DNA of 64,000 nt from JBGMEA01 sp041447245 (GTDB lineage: Bacteria > Bacillota > Clostridia > Eubacteriales > Anaerofustaceae). Shown here piece after piece: positions 7,816 through 16,079 of this stretch. Numbering within the stretch: the first letter of the stretch is position 1; each line of letters starts with the position of its first letter. The stretch covers positions 1 through 64,000 of the forward strand of contig JBGMEA010000015.1 of NCBI GenBank assembly GCA_041447245.1, given 5' to 3'. Position numbers and translations under genes: made by a program. Under the pieces are notes generated by a model. The model made no database searches. It was not told the origin of the DNA and worked only from the letters and a program-made list of their open reading frames with translations.

Positions 7816-7986
7816 ATGAATGAAAAAAAATTCGCGGCTTCGGATGAAAAGAAGAGCGGACAAAACTGCGGAACCAAGTGGGGGTCTGCAGATGATTTTT
7901 TTAAGACGGACATTAACGATGCGCAAAGCGAGTGGGAAAAGATCAGAAAAGAACGGGAACGAAAAAAAGCGAAGGAGTTCGATTAA
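7816..7986 (+). CDS. small charged protein
   Basis: A 56-residue reading frame with a clear GGAGG 8 nt before ATG. It is rich in Lys, Glu and Asp, with a CGTKWGSADDFFKTDINDAQSEWEKIRKERER segment that probably forms a helix at the C-terminus. It lies 9 nt before the TrmO-like gene and is probably co-transcribed. I do not recognise it. The good ribosome binding site, spacing and protein-like composition support a real gene. Confidence 0.6.
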   Translation: MNEKKFAASDEKKSGQNCGTKWGSADDFFKTDINDAQSEWEKIRKERERKKAKEFD

Positions 7987-7995
7987 ACCTAAGCA

Positions 7996-8403
7996 ATGAA
8001 GATTGAAATGCAGCCGATCGGTTATATTCAGTCCCCCTACAAAGAGCGGGGTCAGGCTCCCCGACAGGGGATGTATGCGCAGGACGTTACGGCAACGCTC
8101 GAAATGCTGCCGGAGTTTCGTGAAGGCATTCGGGACATTCAACCCGGAACATACGGGGTAATCCTGTTTTATTTTCATAAATCGGAAGGTTACCGCTTAC
8201 TTGTCCGCCCGCATGGCGTGGGGGATGAAGTGGGTGTATTCTCGACGCGCTCGCCGAACAGACCGAACGGCATCGGGATGAGTGTGGTGAAGTTTGTCGA
8301 AAACGATGGGGAACGCCTCGTCTTTGAAGGAGCGGATATGCTCGACGGTACGCCTGTGCTGGATATCAAACCATATGTGAAAATGCGGGACGAAGCGGAA
8401 TGA
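7996..8403 (+). CDS. trmO: TrmO/TsaA-family tRNA methyltransferase
   Basis: A 135-residue single-domain TsaA-type protein. It contains IGYIQSPYKERGQAPRQG and the signature VGVFSTRSPNRPNGIGMSVVK, followed by MLDGTPVLDIKPYV, all diagnostic of the family. TrmO uses SAM to N6-methylate t6A37 in tRNAs. It is shorter than Escherichia coli TrmO because the C-terminal domain is absent, as in many bacterial and archaeal homologues. The ATG is not preceded by a strong SD, and the preceding small gene may couple to it. It overlaps the next gene by 4 nt (ATGA). Confidence 0.85.
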   Translation: MKIEMQPIGYIQSPYKERGQAPRQGMYAQDVTATLEMLPEFREGIRDIQPGTYGVILFYFHKSEGYRLLVRPHGVGDEVGVFSTRSPNRPNGIGMSVVKFVENDGERLVFEGADMLDGTPVLDIKPYVKMRDEAE

Positions 8404-8999
8404 CGGCAGGAGGAAACACACAGAAAACAGGCAATCCGCTTGAACATATCCTGTATGACATGCAGATGTATTTGGCGACATGGCGAATGCTGCAGGACGG
8501 GATAGCCGTTGTCAAAAACGGAATCTCGACGATGGAAGGATTCGAAGTAAAAATTGATTCCGTCAACATGGATATTATCTGGAATTCCATCGTGGAAAGT
8601 CATTTGATGCATTTGCGGAATCTGATCGATTTCTTTTCGAAAAAGAAAGGGAAAAACGACACAATCACTTGTTCGTCCATCATGAAAACCGTCACGGGCG
8701 AATGGTACCTGAACAGTGCGATGAGTGCAAAACGGACGGTGAACAAAGCGATTGCACAGTTGCCTGCATTGAGAACGAAACAGGATGCTCATTCTGCAGA
8801 GGATGAATTTGTTCATGCTATGATCATGGATGTGTCCGAGAAAATCGGGCTGTTTCTAACTTCCCTGCAGCCTGAACTGCTGAAAACGGATGCAATCCGA
8901 ATGGCGCTTGATGACGGACGGGTTCGCAGTCATATTGCGGATGTGCGGCGGAGGCTGGAACAGATCAAACAACAGCAATCGGAAGAGTCAAAAAAATAA
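8400..8999 (+). CDS. unknown helical protein coupled to trmO
   Basis: A 199-residue soluble, mostly alpha-helical protein, beginning NPLEHILYDMQMYLATWRMLQD and containing SVNMDIIWNSIVESHLMHLRNLIDFF. This HLRNLIDFF with nearby conserved polar residues hints at a helical bundle, but no named domain is recognised. The ATG overlaps the trmO stop (ATGA), so it is translationally coupled. It ends at the terminator at 8997-9019. Confidence 0.7.
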   Translation: MTAGGNTQKTGNPLEHILYDMQMYLATWRMLQDGIAVVKNGISTMEGFEVKIDSVNMDIIWNSIVESHLMHLRNLIDFFSKKKGKNDTITCSSIMKTVTGEWYLNSAMSAKRTVNKAIAQLPALRTKQDAHSAEDEFVHAMIMDVSEKIGLFLTSLQPELLKTDAIRMALDDGRVRSHIADVRRRLEQIKQQQSEESKK

Positions 9000-9019
9000 G
9001 CGCGTCACGCGCTTTTTTT
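8997..9019. terminator. bidirectional terminator
   Basis: The stem AAGCGCG / CGCGCTT with a TCA loop and a T run overlaps the last codons of the converging gene at 9005-9637. Confidence 0.8.
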
Positions 9020-9637
9020 GTGCTTCCGATTTGGTTTCTTTGCCTTGTCTTTCTTCTGCGATTTTGCGTAATTCCGCGCGGAAAGGAACGCAAAGACGAT
9101 CATCACCGCGGAGAGTACGGACAGGATCACCGCCATGATAATATAGACAATGTACGCAATTTTTACGAACGTGTAGGACGGATCGTACAGGTTTGCCGTC
9201 ACGACGGACATGCCCAAGACGGGAATGTTCGCGCAGGTAATCAGCACCCATAATACATGCAGCGGTTTTTGTTTCAAATCAACGCTTCGGACGGTGGAAA
9301 GCTCCGCTATGCCGAGTGTCATCAGGTAAATTGTGAGGAGTTTGCCAAGCAGCACGACGTCCGAGATGAGCGTCATGATGCTGTCTCCGAAGAGTATGGT
9401 GCTCGAGAGATCGGGCAGCGCGTAGGTCACGACGGTATGTGCCAAGGAGAGAATGCCGAAGACCAACGCCAAAAGCCGTCTCTTTGAGAAGAGCTCCACC
9501 TGCGGGCGCAATTTTGTCATGCCGACAAACACCAGCAGAAAGCCGAGCGCGTCGGGCAGGAGGTTGACTGTCGTGCCCCACAGGGTGACGTTTCCTTCCA
9601 GCAGCAGAAAAACGAGTCCGATCCAAAACAGATGCAA
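9005..9637 (-). CDS. multi-TM membrane protein, paralogue of 16701-17258
   Basis: A 210-residue membrane protein with about five to six TM segments and a basic C-terminus (KKDKAKKPNRKHKKSA). The start MHLFWIGLVFLLLEGNVTLWGTTVNLLPDALGFLLVFVGMTKL closely parallels MIRLFIGFVFLLLDCNISIDNLIISLTPDFIGYFFIIMGVKEL at 17258, so both belong to one unnamed family with a conserved LxPDxxGY/F motif. The start is TTG behind CGGGAGGCACGCA. The function is unknown. Confidence 0.75.
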   Translation of the reverse strand: MHLFWIGLVFLLLEGNVTLWGTTVNLLPDALGFLLVFVGMTKLRPQVELFSKRRLLALVFGILSLAHTVVTYALPDLSSTILFGDSIMTLISDVVLLGKLLTIYLMTLGIAELSTVRSVDLKQKPLHVLWVLITCANIPVLGMSVVTANLYDPSYTFVKIAYIVYIIMAVILSVLSAVMIVFAFLSARNYAKSQKKDKAKKPNRKHKKSA

Positions 9638-9823
9638 TGCGTGCCTCCCGAGTTCCGCCCCGCAGTGTTTCGGCGGTTTGTATCATTATACCGCAGGTGC
9701 GTCGGGTTCACAAGAACGGGATTGGCGGAATCGGATTGTTCGGAAAAAGTTGTCAAACGGAATCCTGTTTTGTTATAATTACGACATTGATGGAAAATGA
9801 TTCAAGATCCGGGAGGAATCATC

Positions 9824-10762
9824 ATGTCGGAACCGAGACCCTACCGTTACGAAGAATTCCCCGCGTCCGATGACATGCCGAATGGAATGCGGACACTGCC
9901 GAAGGACGACAGCGCCGTAACCGTGCGTTATATCCACAACGTGCCGTACGCTGTCAAGGACGGAGAGGAACTGCATCTGCAGATATTCGTGCCGAAGAGC
10001 AGCCGCGCTCAGAAGTTTGGTGCCCGTGGAGCAGCGGACAAAACCTACCCGCTGGTGGTGTATGTGCCTGGTTCCGAATGGCTGAAACAGGATGTCTATG
10101 CAAACCTGCCGCAGCTCTCTCGCTTTGCCGTGAGGGGATATGTGCTTGCCGTGGCGGAATACCGTCATTCCGGCATCGCGCTGTTTCCCGCGCAGGTGCA
10201 GGATTGTTTGAGTGCGGCGCGCTATATGCAGGCTCACGCGGCGGAATACAAGGCCGATCCGAACCGCACGGTGCTGTGGGGCGATTCCTCGGGCGGTCAT
10301 ACCGTTGCAATGGCGGGAGTCGGGTTCGATGTGCCGGAATACAATTCCGAGCGCAATCTTCCTCCCGTGAAACTGTGCGGCGTGGTGGACTATTACGGTC
10401 CGACGAGCATCGACACGATGAACGACGTGCCGTCGATGCTGGATCACCGATTGCCGGAGAGCCCCGAAGGACGGATCATCGGCGGACTGAATGTGCTCGA
10501 GCACCGAGACAAAGCGGACGCGATGAAGCCGATGCGGCATATATCCAAAGACAAAGCACTGCCGCCGTTTCTGATAATGCACGGGAACAAAGACCGTTCC
10601 GTGCCGTTTCGTCAGAGTGTGATCTTTTACGAAGCGTTGCGGGATGCGGGCAAAGATGTGACGTTTTACAAAATGGATGAAGCGGATCATGCCGACCCGG
10701 TCTTTTGGACGGAGGGGACATTTGATATTGTGGATGCGTTTATGCAGAGGGTGACGAAATAG
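9824..10762 (+). CDS. alpha/beta-hydrolase (esterase/lipase type)
   Basis: A 312-residue serine hydrolase of the alpha/beta fold. The nucleophile elbow is GDSSGG (about residue 158), an AEYRHSG segment precedes it as in BD-FAE and hormone-sensitive-lipase-like esterases, the acid is probably in HGNKDRSVPF and the catalytic His in DEADHADPVFW. There is no signal peptide, so it is cytoplasmic. The ATG follows GGGAGGAATCATC. The substrate is unknown; acyl or acetyl esters are plausible. A terminator follows, and it is transcribed alone. Confidence 0.85.
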   Translation: MSEPRPYRYEEFPASDDMPNGMRTLPKDDSAVTVRYIHNVPYAVKDGEELHLQIFVPKSSRAQKFGARGAADKTYPLVVYVPGSEWLKQDVYANLPQLSRFAVRGYVLAVAEYRHSGIALFPAQVQDCLSAARYMQAHAAEYKADPNRTVLWGDSSGGHTVAMAGVGFDVPEYNSERNLPPVKLCGVVDYYGPTSIDTMNDVPSMLDHRLPESPEGRIIGGLNVLEHRDKADAMKPMRHISKDKALPPFLIMHGNKDRSVPFRQSVIFYEALRDAGKDVTFYKMDEADHADPVFWTEGTFDIVDAFMQRVTK

Positions 10763-10765
10763 TGA

Positions 10766-10793
10766 AAGGACGGCGATGTGCCGTCCTTTTTTT
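10766..10793 (+). terminator. terminator of hydrolase gene
   Basis: The stem AGGACGGC / GCCGTCCT with a GATGT loop is followed by seven T. Confidence 0.85.
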
Positions 10794-10800
10794 GGTGCGG

Positions 10801-11152
10801 GGAGTAGGGAACGCTTATTACGCGTTCCGTGTCTATGTGATTCCGATTGATCGTCGGGCAGCCGCCGCGTCGGCGGCGAGCGACCCACTTTTCACGCGGA
10901 AAAGTGGGCAAAACGCTTTACGCTCATTCGTCTCGCGGCATGTCAGCCTTACGGTTTTGACAAAAATCCCATCGGCAGATAATGGAACGGCAGATCGTAA
11001 AAGTCGGCAGAAACAAAATCTGCTCGGAATTTTTATACCAAAACCATGCGGGTCATGCCCTTGCTCGGCGAATGACGCTTGGAGCCCGCCCCGCCCGTTT
11101 GGGACGGGAGGTTACGCATTGATTTGCGGTTGTTTATAAAACGAATCTGTAG
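10801..11152. repeat. composite dispersed repeat, copy 1
   Basis: It starts with a palindrome at 10808-10828. Next come a GC hairpin at 10863-10878 (CGCCGC-GTCG-GCGGCG), a 10-bp hairpin at 10884-10908 (CCCACTTTTC / GAAAAGTGGG) and about 190 nt of conserved non-coding core that includes GCAGA-AACAAAA-TCTGC near 11008. It ends in the shared tail at GCCCGCCCCGCCCGTTT. It lacks the second palindrome found in copies 2 and 4. No gene is supported inside. Confidence 0.85.
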
Positions 11153-11567
11153 GGAACGCGTATCACGCGTTCCGTGTGATGCGTTGCGTGAAATGCGTCC
11201 CGTCGGATGAAGCCGGTCGGTTGGCGGGCAGGATCGCATGATATGCGATCCCTACAATGGTTGTTCGTTGTTTGTGTTTTTGTAATTGTTTGTCATTCAG
11301 TCGCCGCGTCGGCGGCGAACGATGTCCTTTTGAAGCGCAAAAGGACACAAAACGCTTTACGCTCATTCGTCTCGCGGCATGTCAGCCTTACGGTTTTGAC
11401 AAAAATTCCATCGGCAGATAATGGAACGGCAGACCGTAAAAGTCGGCAGAAACAAAATCTGCTCGGAATTTTTATACCAAAACCATGCGGGTCATGCCAT
11501 TGCTCGGCGAATGACGCTTGATGCCTGCCCCGCCCGTTCATATCAGATTGCGGTGCGTTGATTTGGC
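11153..11567. repeat. composite dispersed repeat, copy 2
   Basis: Palindrome A lies at 11153-11173, a shared linker follows, and palindrome B lies at 11231-11251 (arms GGATCGCAT / ATGCGATCC). The same GC hairpin is at 11302-11317. A second hairpin at 11323-11347 has the different sequence TGTCCTTTTG / CAAAAGGACA but the same 10-bp stem and 5-nt loop as copy 1. The core from 11348 to 11540 is nearly identical to copies 1 and 4. Confidence 0.85.
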
Positions 11568-11795
11568 GGAACGCTTATCACGCGTTCCGTGCCTGAAATG
11601 CGTCCCGTCGGATAAAGCTGTCGGTTGGCGGGCAGGATCGCATGATATGCGATCCCTACATGGTTGTTCGTTGTTTGTGTTTTTGTGATTGTTTATTCAT
11701 CTATTCTCGGATTGCTCGCCCCGCCCGTTCATGGCGGAAGGAAACGCATTGATTTTGCGGTTGTATAAAACGAATCTATAGGGAACGCGTTCCGT
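11568..11795. repeat. composite dispersed repeat, copy 3 (core deleted)
   Basis: Palindrome A at 11568-11588, the shared linker and palindrome B at 11635-11655 are present. The two hairpins and the core are missing, and the sequence jumps to the shared tail (CGCCCCGCCCGTTCATGG). It ends with a shortened 12-bp palindrome at 11782-11793. This looks like an internal deletion derivative. Confidence 0.8.
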
Positions 11796-11829
11796 GCGGG
11801 GTGTTTCGCAGTGGATGTTTATTTCGATG

Positions 11830-12279
11830 TTAATGACGGAAGGAATAATAAATCTTCAGCGTTGCGATCACAAGCAGCTGGAACATGCCGACGGCAAGCA
11901 TGGTGAAAAACACGGTCATGTTGTAATATCCCGCGACGATGCCCGCGATGATGACGGCGACGGACGTGATATACATCGTCCACCCGCCCGATTTCGTGCG
12001 GATATAGGCTTTGCGCTCGTCGGTTTCGTTGATGTGCATTTGCTTGAGTGTTTCTTCGTTGCGCAGCGCTTTGGTATAGCGTGCGATGAGAAAGACAAAG
12101 ATGAGTTCGATGCCGGTGAGCGAGCCTTCGAGGAAGCCTGTCAGAAAGCCGTCATAAAAGGTTTCTTTGCCGATAGGCATCCACCCGAGGGCTCTGGCGC
12201 TCAGGATGAGAGCGATGAGGGCGGCTGCTGCCGCGAGCAGTGTGCGGCGGTGTTTGATGGTTTGTCTGTATTGTTCCAT
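11830..12279 (-). CDS. small membrane protein, paralogue of 12901-13350
   Basis: A 149-residue protein with four predicted TM segments. The central motif NEETLKQMHINETDERKAYIRTKSGGWTMYI matches NETKLRNAYIKENDERTKFIASKTGGRVMHT in the gene at 12901-13350, so the two are paralogues; both begin MEQY. The start is ATG 12279 behind CGGAGGTATCCCC; an upstream in-frame extension runs into a repeat palindrome and is rejected. The family is often encoded beside small XRE regulators, as for the paralogue. The function is unknown. It is flanked on both sides by repeat units. Confidence 0.8.
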   Translation of the reverse strand: MEQYRQTIKHRRTLLAAAAALIALILSARALGWMPIGKETFYDGFLTGFLEGSLTGIELIFVFLIARYTKALRNEETLKQMHINETDERKAYIRTKSGGWTMYITSVAVIIAGIVAGYYNMTVFFTMLAVGMFQLLVIATLKIYYSFRH

Positions 12280-12303
12280 GGGGATACCTCCGTTGATTGG
12301 ATA

Positions 12304-12330
12304 GGGAACACGCATACAATGCGTGCTGTA
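12304..12330. repeat. variant palindrome
   Basis: TAGGGAA is followed by CACGCAT-ACA-ATGCGTG, a diverged relative of the 21-bp palindrome with a 7-bp stem, between the membrane-protein start and repeat copy 4. Confidence 0.6.
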
Positions 12331-12375
12331 CGAAATGTGCAATGATTGAATTTGTAATTTATATTTTCAATGTAG

Positions 12376-12845
12376 GGAACGCGTATCACGCGTTCCGTGC
12401 GATGCGTTGTGTGAAATGCGTCCCGTCGGATGAAGCCGGTCGGTTGGCGGGCAGGATCGCATGATATGCGATCCCTACAATGGTTGTTCCTTGTTTGTGT
12501 TTTTGTGATTGTTTGTCGGGCAGTCGCCGCGTCGGCGGCGAGCGACCCACTTTTCACGCGGAAAAGTGGGCAAAACGCTTTACGCTCATTTGTCTCGCAG
12601 CATGTCAGCCTTACGGTTTTGACAAAAATTCCATCGGCAGATAATGGAACGGCAGACCGTGAAAGTCGGCAGAAACAAAATCTGCTCAGAATTTTTATAC
12701 CAAAACCATGCGGGTCATGCCATTGCTCGGCGAATGACGCTTGGAGCCTGCCCCGCCCGTTCGTGGTGGAATGCGGTGGGTTGATTTGATTGTTGTTTTG
12801 GTTTTGAATTTACAATGTAGGGAACGCGTATTACGCGTTCCTGAT
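12376..12845. repeat. composite dispersed repeat, copy 4 (full length)
   Basis: The order is palindrome A at 12376-12396, linker, palindrome B at 12454-12474, GC hairpin at 12525-12540, 10-bp hairpin at 12546-12570, core to about 12765 and a closing palindrome at 12821-12841. It is the most complete copy and a good reference for the unit of about 460 nt. Confidence 0.85.
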
Positions 12846-12900
12846 ATGACGCGGTACGTGTGATCGCTTCGTTGCATGTAATCCGTTTGCGTGGTTTGCG

Positions 12901-13350
12901 TCAGAATTTACGTCCGTAATAAGCGGTCAGCACGATAATGATCAGCATCAGAAACATCGAGCAGCCGAGCAGGGAGAAAAAGACGGTGGAGCTGAAGTAG
13001 CCCGAGATGATGGCGGCAACGAGGATGATGACTCCGCTGGTGTGCATGACTCTGCCTCCCGTTTTGGACGCGATAAATTTGGTGCGTTCGTCGTTTTCCT
13101 TGATATAGGCGTTGCGCAGTTTGGTTTCGTTTTTCATCATCAGGATGGTTCTGATCGTGCCGACGATGAAGAATACGACCACGGTGCCCGAGAGTCCGAG
13201 CAGAAAGCCCTGCATAAAGTCGCCGAAGCGTTCGCCGGGCGCTTTCGGGATAAGCCCGAGGAAGCTTGCGGTGCACACGGCGATGACAGCGAGCGCCAAG
13301 AGGGAGTTGAGGGCGATATCTTTTTTGAGTTTTGCTTTATATTGTTCCAT
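12901..13350 (-). CDS. small membrane protein coupled to XRE regulator
   Basis: A 149-residue protein with four TM segments and the central motif NETKLRNAYIKENDERTKFI shared with its paralogue at 11830-12279. The ATG at 13350 overlaps the TGA of the regulator gene by one base and sits behind GGAGGAATTTTG, so the two are translated as a coupled pair. The pairing of a small multi-TM protein with a short XRE regulator is common in Firmicutes, but the role is not known to me. Confidence 0.85.
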   Translation of the reverse strand: MEQYKAKLKKDIALNSLLALAVIAVCTASFLGLIPKAPGERFGDFMQGFLLGLSGTVVVFFIVGTIRTILMMKNETKLRNAYIKENDERTKFIASKTGGRVMHTSGVIILVAAIISGYFSSTVFFSLLGCSMFLMLIIIVLTAYYGRKF

Positions 13351-13556
13351 CAAAATTCCTCCACGTCGGAAAAGTCAAAGACCTCTTCGATCGTCAGTCC
13401 GAAATATTTGGCGATCTTATAGGCGAGCGTCAGGGAAGCGGTATATTTTCCGCATTCGAGGGAGGTGATCGTCTGGCGGGTGACGCCGACCGCGAGCGCG
13501 AGTTCTTCCTGCGAGAGTTTGTGTTGCTTTCGCAGTTCGGGGATGCGTGTATTCAT
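13350..13556 (-). CDS. small XRE-family regulator
   Basis: A 68-residue protein that is almost entirely one helix-turn-helix (ELRKQHKLSQEELALAVGVTRQTITSLECGKYTASLTLAYKIAKYF), followed by the acidic tail GLTIEEVFDFSDVEEF. This is the YozG/YgzD-like short XRE type. The start ATG follows GGAGGTAC. It heads the operon with the membrane protein, and two identical 11-bp boxes overlap its promoter, which implies autoregulation. Confidence 0.9.
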   Translation of the reverse strand: MNTRIPELRKQHKLSQEELALAVGVTRQTITSLECGKYTASLTLAYKIAKYFGLTIEEVFDFSDVEEF

Positions 13557-13578
13557 GGTACCTCCAAAAATGCAATGC

Positions 13579-13622
13579 ATGCTTTGCATTTGTAGTATAG
13601 TATGCTTTGCATAAATTGTCAA
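13579..13622 (-). promoter_or_regulatory. promoter with tandem operator boxes
   Basis: On the minus strand TTGACA (13617-13622) and TATACT (13594-13599) are 17 nt apart. The 11-bp sequence ATGCTTTGCAT (plus-strand sense) occurs twice, at 13602-13612 between the hexamers and at 13579-13589 just downstream, 23 nt apart or about two helical turns. This is the expected arrangement for repression by the adjacent XRE protein. Confidence 0.75.
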
Positions 13623-13633
13623 GCGGACTTTGC

Positions 13634-13658
13634 AAAAAAAAAGAGCAATTGCTCTTTT
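13634..13658 (-). terminator. terminator of the AT-rich two-gene island
   Basis: The perfect palindrome AAAAGAGCAATTGCTCTTTT has a long T run on the minus strand just after the stop at 13665. Confidence 0.8.
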
Positions 13659-13664
13659 GAAATT

Positions 13665-14753
13665 TCAGTTTTTGAAATAGAAACCAGTTAAAATAAGAAG
13701 ATATAGTTCGGGATAATTTTCAGTTCCTAGTATATTGACGGAATCTGCTACATCAGAAATAATATCTTTTAAACCAATTAAAATCCCAGCAGTAGAATCT
13801 CCAAATATATGATCCGAAATTTTACTGAAAACATAGTGGTGTTTAAATGGGATAATATCATCCAAGCAATCTGTAACAGTTATGCTTTTATAAGTCATAT
13901 TTTGCAGACCATCATATATCTCTGTAATTGCGGGCGCCATATTTTTTCGAAACTTTTCGACAATATTAAAATTTTCTTTATTTGATATTTCACTTTCAAA
14001 AATGATACGTAACCGTTTAATTTCGTAATTGTAATACTCAGCGTTTAAACGTTGCTTTGATATTTCAGCTAATATTTTTAACTGCTTAATGCTATCATTA
14101 TCTTTTGGAATTTTTTTTGTTATTGTTTCATTTGAATAATTATAATATTGTTTGTCTATTTCAGTCATGATTTCATCTAATAAATTATATCTTGTAATCA
14201 AAAACTGGTTTAGTTCTTCAAATTTTATATTTAAATAGAGATCATTTTTTATTGTTTCATTACTGTAAAGTATGACAGTAAAATCACCTTCTGAAGTCCC
14301 ATGTCTTTCTGAAGACCAACTTGCATATCGGTGTGAGGTGGGATCATTGTTTTCATGATCCAAATTAACGGCATGTGCGCCAAAACAAGCACGTATTGTC
14401 TTAAAATAAGCATTATCGGACTGTTCATAAATTTTATTTAAAAATATATCCGTATCATTTTGAAACGGGCGTTCTCGAGTATTATATAATACTCTATATA
14501 GTTGAGTTATTGATTCCCAAACAATATCTATGCACATTATATAAGTAAAGACATCTATACTAGATAAATTTTTAGATTGACTTGTGTAATAATGATCAGA
14601 AAAATATTCCACTGAAACTGTAATCCAATCCATTGCAGAGCAAATACAATTCCATTTATTTTTTTGTTCGAAGTTTCGATATTTATGGAGAATAAAATAG
14701 TGATTACCATTTACTTTATTTCGAAATTTTTTTATTAAATCAGTATTTAACAT
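13665..14753 (-). CDS. unknown protein of AT-rich island, possible HEPN-like motif
   Basis: A 362-residue soluble protein, clearly AT-rich in codon use compared with its neighbours. The central motif YFKTIRACFGAHAVNLD contains R-x5-H, the spacing seen in HEPN ribonucleases (R-x4-6-H), followed by SHRYASWSSERHGTSEGDFTVILYS. The rest is helical, rich in Asn, Lys and Ile. I do not recognise a named family. ATG 14753 is preferred over GTG 14762; neither has a strong SD. It is the second gene of a two-gene unit, 47 nt after the upstream gene. An antiphage or abortive-infection role is inference from composition, motif and pairing. Confidence 0.75.
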   Translation of the reverse strand: MLNTDLIKKFRNKVNGNHYFILHKYRNFEQKNKWNCICSAMDWITVSVEYFSDHYYTSQSKNLSSIDVFTYIMCIDIVWESITQLYRVLYNTRERPFQNDTDIFLNKIYEQSDNAYFKTIRACFGAHAVNLDHENNDPTSHRYASWSSERHGTSEGDFTVILYSNETIKNDLYLNIKFEELNQFLITRYNLLDEIMTEIDKQYYNYSNETITKKIPKDNDSIKQLKILAEISKQRLNAEYYNYEIKRLRIIFESEISNKENFNIVEKFRKNMAPAITEIYDGLQNMTYKSITVTDCLDDIIPFKHHYVFSKISDHIFGDSTAGILIGLKDIISDVADSVNILGTENYPELYLLILTGFYFKN

Positions 14754-14800
14754 AATATTCACTTTTATTAATAATTCAAATTATTTTATTGAGAAGGATA

Positions 14801-15940
14801 TTAGATCATTTGGTTCATTAATTTGTTTGCTTGATAGTAAAAGAAGAGATTATTTCGTTCTATTTGCTTCTTTTTTTCCGTATAATCTTTATAAGTTGAA
14901 ACAATTTTTGGAACAATCCAAGATGTAGAAGCCATTATAGCAGCAGATTCAGTGGAAAGAGTATCACAAAATGATGAAAGTACTGTTGCAGTAGTTATTC
15001 CAATAAATAAACCACCCATACTTTTAAAGGTATTTGCATCGCACATAAACGAATAACCAAGATTTTTTAAAAAAGTATTATCATTTATAGCTTCATCAAT
15101 GTTAAGTAGTTCTGGTTCGATTTCATTTCTATACAAAATTTCGCATTCTTGAACGAAATCCTTGTCCCATGGAAGAGATTTTATTGTATTTGAGTATTTT
15201 TGCATTTGGCTTCTATATCTAATTAAAGGTTTGGATAATTCATTCTTTATATCTAATAATTCATCGATACTGGCGCTTTCAAATGAGGGTAAACGTACAA
15301 TGTGATTTTTAACTAAACCAGCGTGTTTTATTTTACTTCCATTCATGTCGTCTAATACAATATATTTGTCCTGAACAGAATATTTCATTAAGTTACTTGA
15401 TAACTCATCAAAAATCGGGTATGAATTGTCTAATGATTTTATTAATGATTCATAGTATTCCATTGAACATCCATCTGGATCATCTAAAGTATGATTGAAA
15501 TTTTGGATTATTACTTGATTATTTTTAATTAATTTTGTTAAGTCTGAACAATCTTTTTCTCCCACATATTCAAACAGAGTAGCATTCATTGTTTTAAGCT
15601 GCTCAATAAGATCATGACGGAATTTTAATCTTTCCATAGTAGGAATATTTTGATATGCTTTTTGTTTAACTTGATCCAAAGCGCTTTGAAAAAATTGTAT
15701 ATTTTCTTTGTAAAAACTTGGGTTAGATGACTTAGACAACTTCATGATTTTTAACAGAAGCTGCAAAATGTGCTTTTCATCATTTTGATTACTTTTATCC
15801 GTGATTTGATAAATAATCGCAGCAAAAGGGCTGATTAGTGTTATTTTGTCAGCGTATAAAAGTGCGCACTTAATGTGCTTCATTTCGTTCTGTATGTTTG
15901 TTGCATTTGGAGCGACTGCAATTGTAAAATTTAAATCCAT
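14801..15940 (-). CDS. unknown protein of AT-rich island
   Basis: A 379-residue protein. The N-terminus NFTIAVAPNATNIQNEMKHIKCALLYADKITLISP suggests an alternating strand/helix domain. The middle is helical, and a hydrophobic stretch near 306-345 (MGGLFIGITTATVLSSF...SAAIMASTSWIV) could insert in a membrane. No catalytic motif is recognised. AT-rich composition and Asn/Ile-rich codons match its partner downstream and differ from flanking genes, which points to horizontal acquisition. It is transcribed first. Its function is unknown. Confidence 0.75.
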   Translation of the reverse strand: MDLNFTIAVAPNATNIQNEMKHIKCALLYADKITLISPFAAIIYQITDKSNQNDEKHILQLLLKIMKLSKSSNPSFYKENIQFFQSALDQVKQKAYQNIPTMERLKFRHDLIEQLKTMNATLFEYVGEKDCSDLTKLIKNNQVIIQNFNHTLDDPDGCSMEYYESLIKSLDNSYPIFDELSSNLMKYSVQDKYIVLDDMNGSKIKHAGLVKNHIVRLPSFESASIDELLDIKNELSKPLIRYRSQMQKYSNTIKSLPWDKDFVQECEILYRNEIEPELLNIDEAINDNTFLKNLGYSFMCDANTFKSMGGLFIGITTATVLSSFCDTLSTESAAIMASTSWIVPKIVSTYKDYTEKKKQIERNNLFFYYQANKLMNQMI

Positions 15941-16079
15941 TACTAACCTTATATTCCTTTATTAAACAGTTTTGTTGAATATTTTAATGATAAAAAACAC
16001 CCCCGCAGGGATGTTTACAATCTCTCGTATGTCCTTCTCCCCGCATCAACCAAAACCGCCGCTCAAACCCCGCAACCCC

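Noticed and set aside
9779..10888. 369-codon minus-strand frame over the esterase
   Set aside because: Antisense shadow of a well supported alpha/beta hydrolase, His/Arg-rich composition typical of reverse frames.
11207..11521. Protein-like frames inside the repeat units (also 12430-12789 and 47260-47916)
   Set aside because: The frames are not consistently open across copies, the changes between copies preserve hairpins rather than amino acids, and no ribosome binding site is present.
10801..12845. CRISPR array
   Set aside because: Palindromes are irregularly spaced, flanked by long shared cores rather than unique spacers, and no cas genes are near.
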